Source of the DNA: a virus
Strand: one strand, 5' to 3'
Length of the DNA stretch: 53,806 nt
Virus record (IMG/VR): IMGVR_UViG_3300018933_000006
Location: 1-53,806 of that record
Positions 39,893-48,775 of this stretch are shown here, piece after piece. The notes under the pieces were generated by a model. The model saw only the letters and a list, made by a program, of their open reading frames with translations. It ran no database searches and was not told the origin of the DNA. The translations under genes were made by a program, and so were the position numbers. Position 1 is the first letter of the stretch. Every line of letters begins with the position of its first letter.

Positions 39893-41709
39893 GCGCTGTG
39901 CCTTTCGTGGTCGGTGGTGGGGTGCTGGGGGCGGTCGGGGTGGCTGCCGGTGGCGGGGTCGCATCCGAGGTGGGTGTCGTATCCGCGGTTGGCCCAGTCG
40001 GGGTTCATGGGGAGGGCGCAGATGGTGCAGATCGGGCGTTCGTCGTCCCGGGTCCCGGGGTCCCCCTCCGTACCTCCCCCCGCCTTAGAGGCGGGGCGGG
40101 GGGAGGGAGGTCGGGGAGGGACGTCCCCCGGGGCTCCCCCGGGATTCGGGGGGAGGTTTGACCTGCGGGTTTGCGTGTTCTCCTCGGAACTCCCCCCTTG
40201 ATCGTGGGGGAGTTCGCTTTCAAGATCGCGGGGGAGGTTCGGGGGGAGGTCATTTCGGGCATCCCGAACCTCGTCGAAGGAGTCCCTCCGCTTGCGGATC
40301 CGGACGGCCTCCTCGACCTTCTCCTTGCGCATCGAGATGCCGTACTCGGCGCACCACTTGATGACCCGGGGGCTGCCCCACTTCAGCGGGACCGCGGCCT
40401 TGTCGAGCACGCTGACGAGCCACTCCGGGGTGCCCTTGACCAGCTCGGCGGGCCGGTGGTCGAGGGACTCCAGCACGACCGATGTGACCGGCCGGCCGTC
40501 GGGCTTTGCTTCGCCGTCGAGGGTGATGACGCGCAGCCCGAATTGGAGGTCGGCGCCTTCCTCGTCGTCCTTCTGCTTGCCGACCTTGACGGTGACGATG
40601 ATGTTCTTGGCGTTGTCGCCCTTCTTCGACACGTGCAGCTCGGACTGGAGGGCGCCCTTGGCGGAGGAGGCTCCGCGGCCGTGTTCGCCGACGTGGCCGG
40701 TGTGGTGGACGACGAGGACGCAGGCGCCGGTGGCGCGGCGGAGGTCTTCCATCCGCTCGATGACGACGCCGACTTCGGTGTTGGAGTTCTCCTCGACGCC
40801 GACGGAGACGCGGGCCTGGGTGTCGATGACGATCATCTCGGGTGCGAGGCGGCGCATCGCCTCGATGAGGGTGTCCCACTCCGGGCCCATCGCCTGCACG
40901 GGGCGCGGGAGGAAGAGGACGTTGTCCATGCGGACGCCGTAGTGCTTCTCCCAGGCGCGGACGCGCTTGCGGATGCCGCGGGCGCCCTCGGCGACGAGGT
41001 AGACGACGGTGCCCTGGCGGACGTAGTGGCCGTGCCACTGCATGCCGGTGCCGACGTGTCCGGCGAGGTCGATCGTGACGAAGCTCTTCATGTGGCCGGA
41101 CGGGCCGATGATGCGGGCGAGGGAGTCCAGGTGCAGGAGGTCGCCGACGAGCGGCTCCAGCGTCGGCATGTTGTCGAGACTGGAGGCATCGAGGAGTTCC
41201 GCCAGCAGCGCGTCGGCGGGGTCGCCGGAGCGGCCGGCGGCGCGTTCCTTCTGCCGCTTCAGGTAGTCGTCGATGAAGGTGACGGCCTGGCCTGGCTCGG
41301 CCTCTGGTGAGGTGGCCTGCTGGACGATCAGGCGCCCCAGTTCGGCCTCGGCGCGCAGTTCGGCGCGGCGGCGGACCTCGCGGGCGTAGTACTCGGGGTT
41401 GCCGCCGTAGTCGCCGAGGCGAGCGACGTAGACGAGGCCGCCCGCGCGGCGCAGCTCCTGGCGCTTCTCCAGCTCGATACGCAGGGACATCGGGTTGACG
41501 GGCTCACCCTTGTCGTACAGCTCGCCGAGGACGTCCCAGATCAGTTCGTGGGCGGGCAGGGCGAAATCGCTGCGGGTGAGGATGCCGCGGATGGCGGGGA
41601 TCTGCTTGGGCTGGTGGATGCAGCCGCCGAGGACGTACCGCTCAGCCTCATGTTGGTCGGGGCCGTCGTGGTCCGCCTGCTGGTGCGGGATATGGCGGAC
41701 GTTGCTCAC
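39889..41709 (-). CDS. Replicative helicase: DnaB N-terminal-like plus RepA/AAA_25-like ATPase, 606 aa
   Basis: Residues 20-130 resemble the DnaB N-terminal domain (EAERYVLGGCIHQP, EPVNPMSLRIELEKRQ). Residues 195-400 form a RecA-fold ATPase with Walker A GPSGHMKS (202-209), Walker B IVIDTQAR (D296), VLVVHHTGH and RGASSAKGALQSELHV, as in RepA/AAA_25 helicases. A disordered Pro/Gly-rich linker with two NLPPN units leads to a C-terminal Cys motif (CTICALPMNP, HLGC). It probably unwinds DNA at the phage origin. Confidence 0.85.
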   Translation of the reverse strand: MSNVRHIPHQQADHDGPDQHEAERYVLGGCIHQPKQIPAIRGILTRSDFALPAHELIWDVLGELYDKGEPVNPMSLRIELEKRQELRRAGGLVYVARLGDYGGNPEYYAREVRRRAELRAEAELGRLIVQQATSPEAEPGQAVTFIDDYLKRQKERAAGRSGDPADALLAELLDASSLDNMPTLEPLVGDLLHLDSLARIIGPSGHMKSFVTIDLAGHVGTGMQWHGHYVRQGTVVYLVAEGARGIRKRVRAWEKHYGVRMDNVLFLPRPVQAMGPEWDTLIEAMRRLAPEMIVIDTQARVSVGVEENSNTEVGVVIERMEDLRRATGACVLVVHHTGHVGEHGRGASSAKGALQSELHVSKKGDNAKNIIVTVKVGKQKDDEEGADLQFGLRVITLDGEAKPDGRPVTSVVLESLDHRPAELVKGTPEWLVSVLDKAAVPLKWGSPRVIKWCAEYGISMRKEKVEEAVRIRKRRDSFDEVRDARNDLPPNLPRDLESELPHDQGGSSEENTQTRRSNLPPNPGGAPGDVPPRPPSPRPASKAGGGTEGDPGTRDDERPICTICALPMNPDWANRGYDTHLGCDPATGSHPDRPQHPTTDHERHSA

Positions 41710-41719
41710 GGGCGGTCTC

Positions 41720-42016
41720 CTAGAAGAGCGTGGTCGGCGGGCACTGGTGGGTCAGGAGGTGCTGGTGGGGGCAGTCCGGCGGGTGCCGTCCGGTGGTCCA
41801 GCGCAGGCGGAGGGGGCCGTGTGCGCGGCGGGGCAGGCACCAGACGAGGTCGTGCGGGGTGCTGGCTGCTGCGGCGGGCCCGTAGGGGCGGGGTTCGTCC
41901 GGTGGGGGGAGGTCGACGCGTGCTTGGAGGGCTGCGCGGTCGCCGACCCACTGGACGAGGAGGGGCTGGCCGCAGGCGGGGCAGCGGGTGTCGTCGCCCC
42001 GCCTGCGGCCGGCCAT
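41720..42016 (-). CDS. Zinc-finger hypothetical protein, 98 aa
   Basis: CPACGQPLLVQWVGDRAALQ at the start and DCPHQHLLTHQC near the end frame a small Cys/His protein family seen in Streptomyces phages next to DUF2303 genes. Start overlaps the upstream stop as TGATG. Confidence 0.7.
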   Translation of the reverse strand: MAGRRRGDDTRCPACGQPLLVQWVGDRAALQARVDLPPPDEPRPYGPAAAASTPHDLVWCLPRRAHGPLRLRWTTGRHPPDCPHQHLLTHQCPPTTLF

Positions 42017-42849
42017 CAGGCCGCGCTCCCGTTCATGACCGGCACGTCGATCTGCTCGCCGATCGCGGTGACGACGTCCGTGAACGCGGTGCGCAGGATC
42101 TCCGTAGGCCGCTCCAGCTTGTAGCCGAGGCGGAGGCCGTCCAGGGTGATGCGTGGGCGGAGACGGGCGGTGAGCCGGTAACCCTCGCTGCCCTCGAACG
42201 GCACCAGGCCGATCTTGAACACCTCAGGGATGGTCAACTGCCCCTTCTGCCCCGCCTTGGCCTGGGTGGTCTCGACGTACTGGAACTGCCGCTGCCCGCT
42301 GCTGAGACGGGTGGCGGACTGGAAATCGACCTTCGTGGCAGCCTGGAAACTCTGGGCGATCTCCAGCATCTCCGCGGCGGCCGGCTCCAGGAGTTCGGAG
42401 ACGTGGTCCTCCAGGAACTCGGCGAACGTTTCCTGCCCGAGCAGCTGACCGTCGTTGCGGATCCACTGCTCCCAGGCGTCGGTCTTGCGCAGGGCGAGGT
42501 GGAGGCGGTGTGCGGCCCAGCGGGCCCCGTCGGGGGTGTGGGCGTCGAGGACGGCGGTGACGGTGAGGCGGTCGCTGTCGGCGTAGACCTCGCTGTAGTC
42601 GTCGTGGTGCTTGTCCCAGTACGCCAGGAAGGACTGGGCGTCGCGGACGGTGGTGGTGCCCGCCTTGCGGGTGGGGTTGTCCTTGTACTGGTCGCCGGTG
42701 AGGTCGATGCGTTCGACGCCGCGCGGGGTGGTGACGACGTAGTAGCCGCCGGTCTCCAGGCGTTCAGGCTTGGCGGCCTGCTGGGCGATGTCGATGACGG
42801 ACTGGGTGCCGTCGAGGTCGGCGGCCATGCCGCTGGTGTAGGTCGTCAC
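42016..42849 (-). CDS. DUF2303 (YfdQ-like) protein, 277 aa
   Basis: YVVTTPRGVERIDLTGDQY, SFLAYWDKHHDDYSEVYADS, LLGQETFAEFLEDHVSEL and FQSATRLSSGQRQFQYVETT match the DUF2303/YfdQ family of phages and prophages. Family members lie among recombination genes; exact activity is not known. Confidence 0.88.
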   Translation of the reverse strand: MTTYTSGMAADLDGTQSVIDIAQQAAKPERLETGGYYVVTTPRGVERIDLTGDQYKDNPTRKAGTTTVRDAQSFLAYWDKHHDDYSEVYADSDRLTVTAVLDAHTPDGARWAAHRLHLALRKTDAWEQWIRNDGQLLGQETFAEFLEDHVSELLEPAAAEMLEIAQSFQAATKVDFQSATRLSSGQRQFQYVETTQAKAGQKGQLTIPEVFKIGLVPFEGSEGYRLTARLRPRITLDGLRLGYKLERPTEILRTAFTDVVTAIGEQIDVPVMNGSAA

Positions 42850-42853
42850 GGTT

Positions 42854-43225
42854 TCAGGCGTCCTTGTACTCGGTGGTGGTTGGGGCGGTGCGGAAGTCGA
42901 GCGCGATCTGGCGCGGGTCGTTGCGGGTGGGATTGCCGTCGTCGTCGACGAAGTAGATGGCGGCCGGCGGGGTGCTCTTCGGCGCCTTGAGGTCGGACTC
43001 GACGCTGATGGCGAGGGGGTCGCCCTCGACGTGCCCCTTGGACGGCTCGACGAGGACCTTGATGACGAGCTGGCCCTTCTTGCCGTGGGTGGAGACGGCC
43101 TGGAGGAGTTCGTGCAGCTCCTCGCTGAGGGCGTGGTGGACGCGGCCGTTGAGGTGGCCGACGAGGAACGCGGCGAACTCGGCGGGCTGCGTGCCGGTCT
43201 CCGTCTCGGGCTGGTGGATGGTCAT
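42854..43225 (-). CDS. Conserved phage protein, 123 aa
   Basis: MTIHQPETETGTQPAEFAAF, FLVGHLNGRVHHALSEELHE and GQLVIKVLVEPSKGHVEGDP: a companion protein found upstream of DUF2303 genes in actinophages. May act with it in DNA metabolism; inferred from pairing only. Confidence 0.75.
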   Translation of the reverse strand: MTIHQPETETGTQPAEFAAFLVGHLNGRVHHALSEELHELLQAVSTHGKKGQLVIKVLVEPSKGHVEGDPLAISVESDLKAPKSTPPAAIYFVDDDGNPTRNDPRQIALDFRTAPTTTEYKDA

Positions 43226-43263
43226 GTGGAGGTGGTGCCTTTCTCTGGTGTGGTGCTGGCGGG

Positions 43264-43551
43264 TCAGGTGGTCTGGTGGCTGATCGCGGCCTGGGCAGCG
43301 CGGTAGGCCTGCGGGGTGGAGCGGCGCTTGCCGGAGGCGATGGCGCGGGCGTCGTGGACGCGGCTGTCGGACAGCGGGGACGGAGTGGTCCAGGCGCCGG
43401 CGGGGAGGCCGGGCCCGGGCTTGATCTCGTCCAGGCCTTGGAGGGCTCGCGGGGTGTGAGCTGGGCAGCACGGTCCCGTGAGGTACGGGCGTACGTCCCG
43501 GGTGGCCCCGCAGTGGCGGTGCTCGGCGCCGATCCAGTGGCGGCACCTCAT
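43264..43551 (-). CDS. Small Cys/His protein, 95 aa
   Basis: MRCRHWIGAEHRHCGATRDV and YLTGPCCPAHTPRAL resemble a small zinc-binding family recurrent in Streptomyces phages. Overlaps the WhiB stop. Unknown function. Confidence 0.7.
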   Translation of the reverse strand: MRCRHWIGAEHRHCGATRDVRPYLTGPCCPAHTPRALQGLDEIKPGPGLPAGAWTTPSPLSDSRVHDARAIASGKRRSTPQAYRAAQAAISHQTT

Positions 43552-43823
43552 GCCGCCGCCTGCTGCTGGGCCTTGCGCTGCCGGTCGTAGAGGTAGCGGC
43601 GGGCCCGGGGTGCCAGGCCTCCACGGACGCCGTGCCTGCTCTCGTGTCCGCAGCCGCCCTCCTGGCGGAGTGCATCGTCGAGGCAGGCCTGGCGGACCGG
43701 GCAGGCGGCGCAGACCTGCTTGGCGAATTCGAGCTTGGCGCGCTCGCCCGGGCGGGGAAACCAGACGTCGCGGAGCTTGCGGAACTCGGGCTGTGCGCAG
43801 AGGGCTTGGGTGTACCAGCTCAT
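43548..43823 (-). CDS. WhiB-family iron-sulfur regulator, 91 aa
   Basis: Four conserved Cys: C9, C38, C41, C47 (CAACPVRQAC, C-x2-C-x5-C), then the G(V/I)RGG turn (HGVRGGL) and a basic tail. These are all WhiB hallmarks for a [4Fe-4S] cluster and sigma-factor contact. Start ATG 43823. Phage WhiB proteins can interfere with host WhiB regulation of septation or development; a role here is inferred. Confidence 0.92.
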   Translation of the reverse strand: MSWYTQALCAQPEFRKLRDVWFPRPGERAKLEFAKQVCAACPVRQACLDDALRQEGGCGHESRHGVRGGLAPRARRYLYDRQRKAQQQAAA

Positions 43824-44413
43824 CGGGTGATCACCGCCGCTCGCTCCGGCCACTGGCAGCCCGCCAGAGCCTCACGCTGCCCCGGCGAGACCTCGGCGAG
43901 GGGGAAGCCGAGCCACTCGTAGCCGATCGCAGCGAGCGCGAAGCCGTCGCACTCGTCGTTCGCGGCGGGCCCTTGGAAGGTGCGGCCGAAGATCTGCTCG
44001 GCAGCCGCGCGCATCTGCGCCTTCGATGCCTTGCCGTATCCGGCGAAAAACAGCTTCAGCGAGGACGGCGGGATGATGGCGTACGGGATCTCGCGGCGCC
44101 ACAGCCAGTGCTGCACCATGACCCGGAGCCCGGCCAGTTCCTCGTGCCCGCCCTGACCGGCGTGTCCGAAGGACGGGCCTTCGAGGACGACCAGGTCGGC
44201 GGCCTTGAGGAAGCTGCCGATCTCCTGCATGAGGTAGGCGAGGCGGGGGTGGCCGCGGAGCGCCGTCTTAGGTTTGACGTAGTCGGTCCACTCGGCGGAG
44301 CCGATGCCGGTGCAGCGCAGGGAAAGGTCGCCGCCGATAACGAGGGGTCGCCGGGGCCCGGCCGCCGCGGGGGCGGCCGGGGCATCGGTGGTGAGATCGA
44401 AGAGCGTGGTCAC
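43820..44413 (-). CDS. RuvC-like Holliday junction resolvase, 197 aa
   Basis: GTG 44413. VIGGDLSLRCTGIG gives the first acidic residue of the RNase H fold, VVLEGPSFGH the second, and ANDECDGFALAAIGYEWLG the C-terminal acidic pair. KASKAQMRAAAEQIFG is typical of actinophage RuvC-like proteins. Likely resolves branched replication intermediates before packaging. Confidence 0.85.
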   Translation of the reverse strand: MTTLFDLTTDAPAAPAAAGPRRPLVIGGDLSLRCTGIGSAEWTDYVKPKTALRGHPRLAYLMQEIGSFLKAADLVVLEGPSFGHAGQGGHEELAGLRVMVQHWLWRREIPYAIIPPSSLKLFFAGYGKASKAQMRAAAEQIFGRTFQGPAANDECDGFALAAIGYEWLGFPLAEVSPGQREALAGCQWPERAAVITR

Positions 44414-44676
44414 TGGGCACCACCGTTCTGGCGGCCCTGCCACTGCTCCTCGGTCAGGTAGCCCTCTGCTTTCTTCCGCTCGGCGTACCGCTCCTTGGTG
44501 TAGGCGTTCTCCGCCAAGCGGCAGGGCTCGCACAGCGGCTCCTTGCGGTACCGGTGCTGCCGGGCGCCCCGGTAGGTGCCGTGGGCGATGGGCTTGCGCT
44601 GGCTGCCGCCGCGGGGGCGCTTGAGGCCGATGTCCTTGATGAGCTGGTCGAGTTCGGCGTCGGTGAGTTCAGGCAC
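44410..44676 (-). CDS. Small Cys-motif DNA-metabolism protein, 88 aa
   Basis: [28 protein letters not shown] is a recurring motif in Streptomyces phage proteins near recombination genes. It has a single CEPC pair. ATG 44676 overlaps the next gene upstream by 8 bases. Unknown. Confidence 0.65.
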   Translation of the reverse strand: MPELTDAELDQLIKDIGLKRPRGGSQRKPIAHGTYRGARQHRYRKEPLCEPCRLAENAYTKERYAERKKAEGYLTEEQWQGRQNGGAQ

Positions 44677-44959
44677 CGTCGGCCTCCTCTCGGGCGGTGA
44701 TCGGGGTGGGTGCGTCAGGACTGGGGTTGCGGCAGTCGAGGCAGATCAGCTGCCGCGTGACCCGCAGGCGGGCGTGGACCGTGACCCGGCCCTCCGTCGC
44801 GCACAGGGCGGCGACCTTCTCCAGGGCCTCGACGGGCGGCGGGAGCGGGGTGCCAGCGCGGCGGCGGCCGGTCGGCTTCGGCCAGCTGCGGGCGACGGTG
44901 ACAGCACCGACGCCTACGGCGGTGATGGCACCGGCGAGGGCGGTGGCGAACTGGCTCAC
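44669..44959 (-). CDS. Small membrane/Cys protein, 96 aa
   Basis: GTG 44959. N-terminal hydrophobic segment ([20 protein letters not shown]), then CATEG and [10 protein letters not shown]. Overlaps the exonuclease stop. Unknown role. Confidence 0.6.
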   Translation of the reverse strand: MSQFATALAGAITAVGVGAVTVARSWPKPTGRRRAGTPLPPPVEALEKVAALCATEGRVTVHARLRVTRQLICLDCRNPSPDAPTPITAREEADGA

Positions 44960-45693
44960 GGGGCCTCACCACCCGCGCGCTGCGCCGGGATGAACGGCCA
45001 CTCGGTGCGCACGCCGTCCGCCCACGACTCCTTGCCGGGCGTGCGGGCGAAGTACTCCCGAAGGCTTTCGGCCTGCTTCCGGGCCCACGAGACCTGCCAC
45101 AGGTGCAGAGCACTGATCGGCGCCCCACCGATCCGGGGATCTTTCGTGGCGATCCGCCACGCCACCCGGCACGCGGCGATCGCGTCTGCGTCCGCCGAGT
45201 GCGCGCCGTCGAGCGCGACCTCGTAGTGGCGGCACAGGTCTTCGAGCTTGCGCCCGCCGCGCCGGTACGGGTCGATCTGCTTGTCCAGCACCCGCGGGTC
45301 GACCACAAGGAGGTCGTCGCCGACGATGTCCACCAGGGGCTGCACGCCGTGGCGGCGGGCTTCCCTGTCCAGGATGGTCAGGTCGAACGAGGCGTTCATC
45401 GCGACGACCGGCAGCCCGGCGAGCACCGACTCGGCGAGCGCGGCCACCAGCTGCTCGACGACCTCGGCCGCCGGCCGCCCCTCGGCGCGGGCCCGCTCGG
45501 TGGTGATGCCGTGGACCTTCGCGGCCTCCTCCGGGATGTCGATCCCGGGGTCGGCGAGCCAGGTGAAGGACTGGGTGGGGGTGCCGCCGCCGCACTGGAC
45601 GACGCAGGCGGTGACGATGCGGTCGGTCTCGACGTCGACTCCGGTGGTCTCCAGGTCGAATCCGGCGAGGCGGCCCTCGAACCAGGCGGCCAT
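44956..45693 (-). CDS. DnaQ-like 3'-5' exonuclease, 245 aa
   Basis: DEDDh motifs: FDLETTG (D13, E15), [17 protein letters not shown] (Exo II), and [12 protein letters not shown] (Exo III with His and Asp). The protein is a stand-alone proofreading-type exonuclease. It acts on DNA ends in replication or recombination. No polymerase is encoded in the window. Confidence 0.9.
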   Translation of the reverse strand: MAAWFEGRLAGFDLETTGVDVETDRIVTACVVQCGGGTPTQSFTWLADPGIDIPEEAAKVHGITTERARAEGRPAAEVVEQLVAALAESVLAGLPVVAMNASFDLTILDREARRHGVQPLVDIVGDDLLVVDPRVLDKQIDPYRRGGRKLEDLCRHYEVALDGAHSADADAIAACRVAWRIATKDPRIGGAPISALHLWQVSWARKQAESLREYFARTPGKESWADGVRTEWPFIPAQRAGGEAP

Positions 45694-46850
45694 CAGAGGT
45701 CACCGCCCTTGAGCGCGGTGAGGAAGGTCTCCAGCTGCGCGACGGTGGCGGAGGAGGGGTGGAGGCCGCCATGGCGCTGGGCGAACGCGGTCTCCAACTG
45801 GGCGGTGGTCATGCCGCGCGGTCCGGCGGCGGCCATGATCTGGAACCACATGGCCTCGGCGGCGGCCGGGTCGGGGGCGTCCACGACCTCGGCCTCGTAC
45901 ACGCCCTCGTCGTCCGGCGTCGGCTCAGGGAAAGCGTCGCCGTAGTCGGCCGGGTTGAGCTGCCGTTCGACGTCGTCCGGGTGCGGGCCCTCCTGCTCCG
46001 GCTGCTTCACCGTGGCGCCGAGCGCCGCGGCCCGCGCCGTGAGCGTCTTGGCCAACTCCTCGTCCATCTCACGGCGCTCGACGGCCTGCTCGTACAGCGC
46101 GCGCACCTCGGCCGGGGTCTTCGCCGCTGCGGCGAGCGCCGCGTAGTCCGGACGGCCCGAGGTGATTGCCACCCGCTCGGGGCCCGATGCCACGGCCTGT
46201 GCGCCGCCGCCGGTGATCTGCCCGGCCATCAGCGCGGCCGGGGTGATCTCCACGTCCAGCGTCGGCACCATGAACCGGGCCGGGCCCTCGTTGCGCTGGA
46301 CGAGCTTCTCCTCCATCCCGAGCCACCCGGCGACGTACCCGCCGGCCTGCGCAAGCAGCTCGGCGGCCGGGGGCAGGGTGATCGCGGCGTAGTAGCCCTT
46401 GGAGATCAGCAGCCACTGGCCGAGCGCGGGGACGTCGCGGAGCATGACGTTCACGCGGGTGGTGATGGCGCACTGCCGCTTCTCGGGGTTGCACAGGCAG
46501 GGGCGGTCGCTCTTGTGCTCGGTGACGCCGTCGCAGCGGCGCTGGCACTTCGATCCGGCGTACAGCTCGTACCACTGGGAGACGGCGTCGCGCGGGGGGA
46601 TGAGGACGGGGAGCCGGTCGGCCTTCGAGTAGACCTCGAACTCGCTGGGGCCGCCGTTTGCCGGCGTCCAGGGCTTCACCTCGCCGCCGTAGAGGTTGGC
46701 GACCTCGGTGAGGATCTCCCGGGAGGGTGACGTGAAGCGGAACTTGTTGAGCTTGGCCGGGCGGGTCTTGCCGCTGGCGGTCGGGACGACGTGGCCGAGG
46801 CGGATTTCGCCGAGCTGCCGCATGCGGCGCTGGAGGTCGATGATGGGCAT
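45693..46850 (-). CDS. phiC31 gp3-like / recombination directionality factor-family protein, 385 aa
   Basis: Starts MPIIDLQRRMRQLGEIRLGH, then ASGKTRPAKLNKFRFTSPSR, YGGEVKPWTPANGGPSEFEV and CQRRCDGVTEH, with a CLCNPEKRQC Cys site and GYYAAITLPPAAELL. This is the Streptomyces family often labelled recombination directionality factor. The C-terminal 150 residues are a variable extension. Its place beside nucleases suggests general DNA metabolism. The integrase here is a tyrosine enzyme, so an RDF role with a serine integrase is impossible in cis. Confidence 0.75.
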   Translation of the reverse strand: MPIIDLQRRMRQLGEIRLGHVVPTASGKTRPAKLNKFRFTSPSREILTEVANLYGGEVKPWTPANGGPSEFEVYSKADRLPVLIPPRDAVSQWYELYAGSKCQRRCDGVTEHKSDRPCLCNPEKRQCAITTRVNVMLRDVPALGQWLLISKGYYAAITLPPAAELLAQAGGYVAGWLGMEEKLVQRNEGPARFMVPTLDVEITPAALMAGQITGGGAQAVASGPERVAITSGRPDYAALAAAAKTPAEVRALYEQAVERREMDEELAKTLTARAAALGATVKQPEQEGPHPDDVERQLNPADYGDAFPEPTPDDEGVYEAEVVDAPDPAAAEAMWFQIMAAAGPRGMTTAQLETAFAQRHGGLHPSSATVAQLETFLTALKGGDL

Positions 46851-47788
46851 CAGGCAGCCCTCTCTTCGCTGATGGTGGGGAGGGTGAGGGCGGGGCGGAT
46901 GACCGTCTTGGACAGGCCCGAGGTCCACTCGGCGTTCCGCTTGACGGTGAGGAAGGCGTCGAACACGGCGTCGTCGGCGACGGCAGGGATGAGCCGGTAG
47001 CCCTCCGGCCGCAGGTGCAGCACCACACCGGCCCAGAACGTGCGCGGCATCGGGATCTTCGTGCCGTCCCGTAGCCACGCGACGCGGGCCTTGCGGTAGG
47101 CGGCCATCTGGAGCGAGGCCTCGGGGTACACGCCCTTGAGGTCCAGCTCGCCGCCGGTCTTGGTGTCACCGCAGAAGACGGTGTCCGCTGGGATGTCCAC
47201 CTCGAAGTACGCGGCGAGCGCGGCAGCGATGAGCGGGGAGCGGAGCAGGTAGTCGAGGGTGCCCGCGTAGCCCTCCTCCTCGTTGCCCACGACCATCTCG
47301 GAGGCCTCGAAGGTGACCTGCCACTCCTCGACGAAGCGGAGGAAGTGGTCTAGGAACGGGGCCAGCTCCTCGTCAGTGAGCAGCTCGGCGGGCATCGGCG
47401 TGCCCAGAACGTGGGCTTCGATGAGCCGGTGGACGGCGGAGCCGACGTCCTTGCGCTCGTCCTTCTTGCGGGTGTGGGCGCGGCGGAGCCAGTCGTACGC
47501 CTCGGTACGGCGCTCCGGGTGGAGGGAGGAACTCACCAGGTACGGGAGGTTGTTCATCGCCGTCTCGGCGGTGATGTTCCCGGCCCAGAAGGTGAGGGCG
47601 TCGCCCTTGGAGCAACCCTGTTCCAGGATGGTGGTGACGCGGCGGAGCTTTAGGTCGGTGCCCTTGACGCGGTACCAGCCCTGGCTGGGCTTGGGGATTC
47701 GGTCGGTGCCGGTCGGCTCCTGCTTGGTGCGGGAGCGGCGGCCGGCGGCCGGGGCCTGGCGGGCCCCGGCGCGCGCGGTGGTCGTCAT
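46850..47788 (-). CDS. RecB/Cas4-like PD-(D/E)XK exonuclease, 312 aa
   Basis: Motifs in order: GSAVHRLIEAH (His), EGYAGTLDYLLRS (Asp), VFCGDTKTGGELD (D-x-K) and EASLQMAAYRKA (Q-x3-Y). These fit the RecB nuclease family used by phages for end resection. ATG 47788 (MTTTARAGARQ); upstream in-frame residues lack coding character. Likely works with gp3-like and DUF2303 proteins in homologous recombination. Confidence 0.85.
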   Translation of the reverse strand: MTTTARAGARQAPAAGRRSRTKQEPTGTDRIPKPSQGWYRVKGTDLKLRRVTTILEQGCSKGDALTFWAGNITAETAMNNLPYLVSSSLHPERRTEAYDWLRRAHTRKKDERKDVGSAVHRLIEAHVLGTPMPAELLTDEELAPFLDHFLRFVEEWQVTFEASEMVVGNEEEGYAGTLDYLLRSPLIAAALAAYFEVDIPADTVFCGDTKTGGELDLKGVYPEASLQMAAYRKARVAWLRDGTKIPMPRTFWAGVVLHLRPEGYRLIPAVADDAVFDAFLTVKRNAEWTSGLSKTVIRPALTLPTISEERAA

Positions 47789-48261
47789 CAGGCGGCGTCC
47801 TTGAGGTTGAGAGAGGCCAGGGCGGCGGCCCACAGCTGGCGGCGCAGGGCCTCGGCGGGCGTGCCATCGAAGGCGTCGCCGTACGCCTCTTGCTGGCGGG
47901 CGGCGATCTCCCGCGCAGCGTCCGGGCCCACCCAGACCTCACCGCGCTCGATCTGTCCCAGGACCCGCTCGGTGTCGGGCGACATGTGGACGCGACGCTG
48001 GTCGTCGCGGGCGATCCGGCTCACGGGCGGCCGTCCTTCCGGGTTGTGCGTGGGGTGGTAGATGCGGCGGCCGTCGAGGTCGACCACGGTGAGGAGCCCG
48101 TGCCGGGCCAGGCCGCGCAAGTCCTTCCGGGTCGTGTTCCGGCCGGTCGTGGGCCACGGCGAGCCGGTCATCAGCTGCTCCGCGAGCTGGGTGGTGACCG
48201 GGCGGCCGTGCGCTCTTATGGCGGCGAGCAGGTAGCCGCGCCGGGTGGACTGCTCAGGCAC
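47788..48261 (-). CDS. Winged-helix DNA-binding protein, 157 aa
   Basis: GYLLAAIRAHGRPVTTQLAE, RNTTRKDLRGLARHGLLTVV and DLDGRRIYHPT form a winged helix, followed by a helical C-terminus. GTG 48261. Possibly regulates the early operon or acts in replication initiation. Confidence 0.75.
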   Translation of the reverse strand: MPEQSTRRGYLLAAIRAHGRPVTTQLAEQLMTGSPWPTTGRNTTRKDLRGLARHGLLTVVDLDGRRIYHPTHNPEGRPPVSRIARDDQRRVHMSPDTERVLGQIERGEVWVGPDAAREIAARQQEAYGDAFDGTPAEALRRQLWAAALASLNLKDAA

Positions 48262-48775
48262 GGTTGCTCTCCCTCTGGGCGGGCTCGTACCAGCGCACGC
48301 CCTTCTCCTCGAACCGGATCAGGTGGCCGCCCGCAGCGAGGGCGGCAAGGTCGTGCGACGCGGTGCTCTGGCCGATCGACGTGAAGCCGAGCTGGTGCAG
48401 GGCGCGGAGGGCGCGGCCGGACTTCCACCCGCCGCCCTCGGCGAGGACCACGTTGAGGAGCGCGGCTTGGCGGGCGGTGTCGGCGGGCCGGTCAGCGATG
48501 GTCCGGAACGAGGCGAGTGCGGCCCCCTCGTCCGCGGAGTGCTGGTGCAGAAGGCGACGCACCTCCCGCACGTCCACGTCGTCGGGGCGGACCACGACCC
48601 GCAGCGTGCGGACCAGGCCGCGCAGCATGGCCAGCTCACCCGGGTACGCCTGCGCGTCCAGCTCGAACTCGCGGACCGCGGCCTTGATGAGGTCGTCGGC
48701 GGTCAGGTCGTCGAGCACTACGCCGGTGCCGTACGCCTCGGTTAGGGCGCGGCGGATGTCGTCGAGGGCGCTCAT
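48254..48775 (-). CDS. Winged-helix-like hypothetical protein, 173 aa
   Basis: The N-terminus is helical (LDDIRRALTEAYGTGVVLDD). The C-terminus reads as a winged helix (SIGQSTASHDLAALAAGGHL, IRFEEKGVRWYEP). ATG 48775. Paired with the neighbouring wHTH gene, which it overlaps by 8 bases. Confidence 0.7.
   Translation of the reverse strand: MSALDDIRRALTEAYGTGVVLDDLTADDLIKAAVREFELDAQAYPGELAMLRGLVRTLRVVVRPDDVDVREVRRLLHQHSADEGAALASFRTIADRPADTARQAALLNVVLAEGGGWKSGRALRALHQLGFTSIGQSTASHDLAALAAGGHLIRFEEKGVRWYEPAQRESNRA

Noticed and set aside
39889-41709. Origin of replication in the GGGGGAGGTTCGG-rich stretch near 40080-40260
   Set aside because: The repeats encode the Pro-rich linker of the helicase (NLPPN units), which explains them; no iteron spacing or AT-rich unwinding element is visible.
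40171-42990. Long + strand open frames (379 and 480 codons)
   Set aside because: Antisense shadows of the helicase and DUF2303 genes. Their Val/Leu/Asp/Gly-rich low-complexity composition is typical of reversed GC-rich coding DNA.
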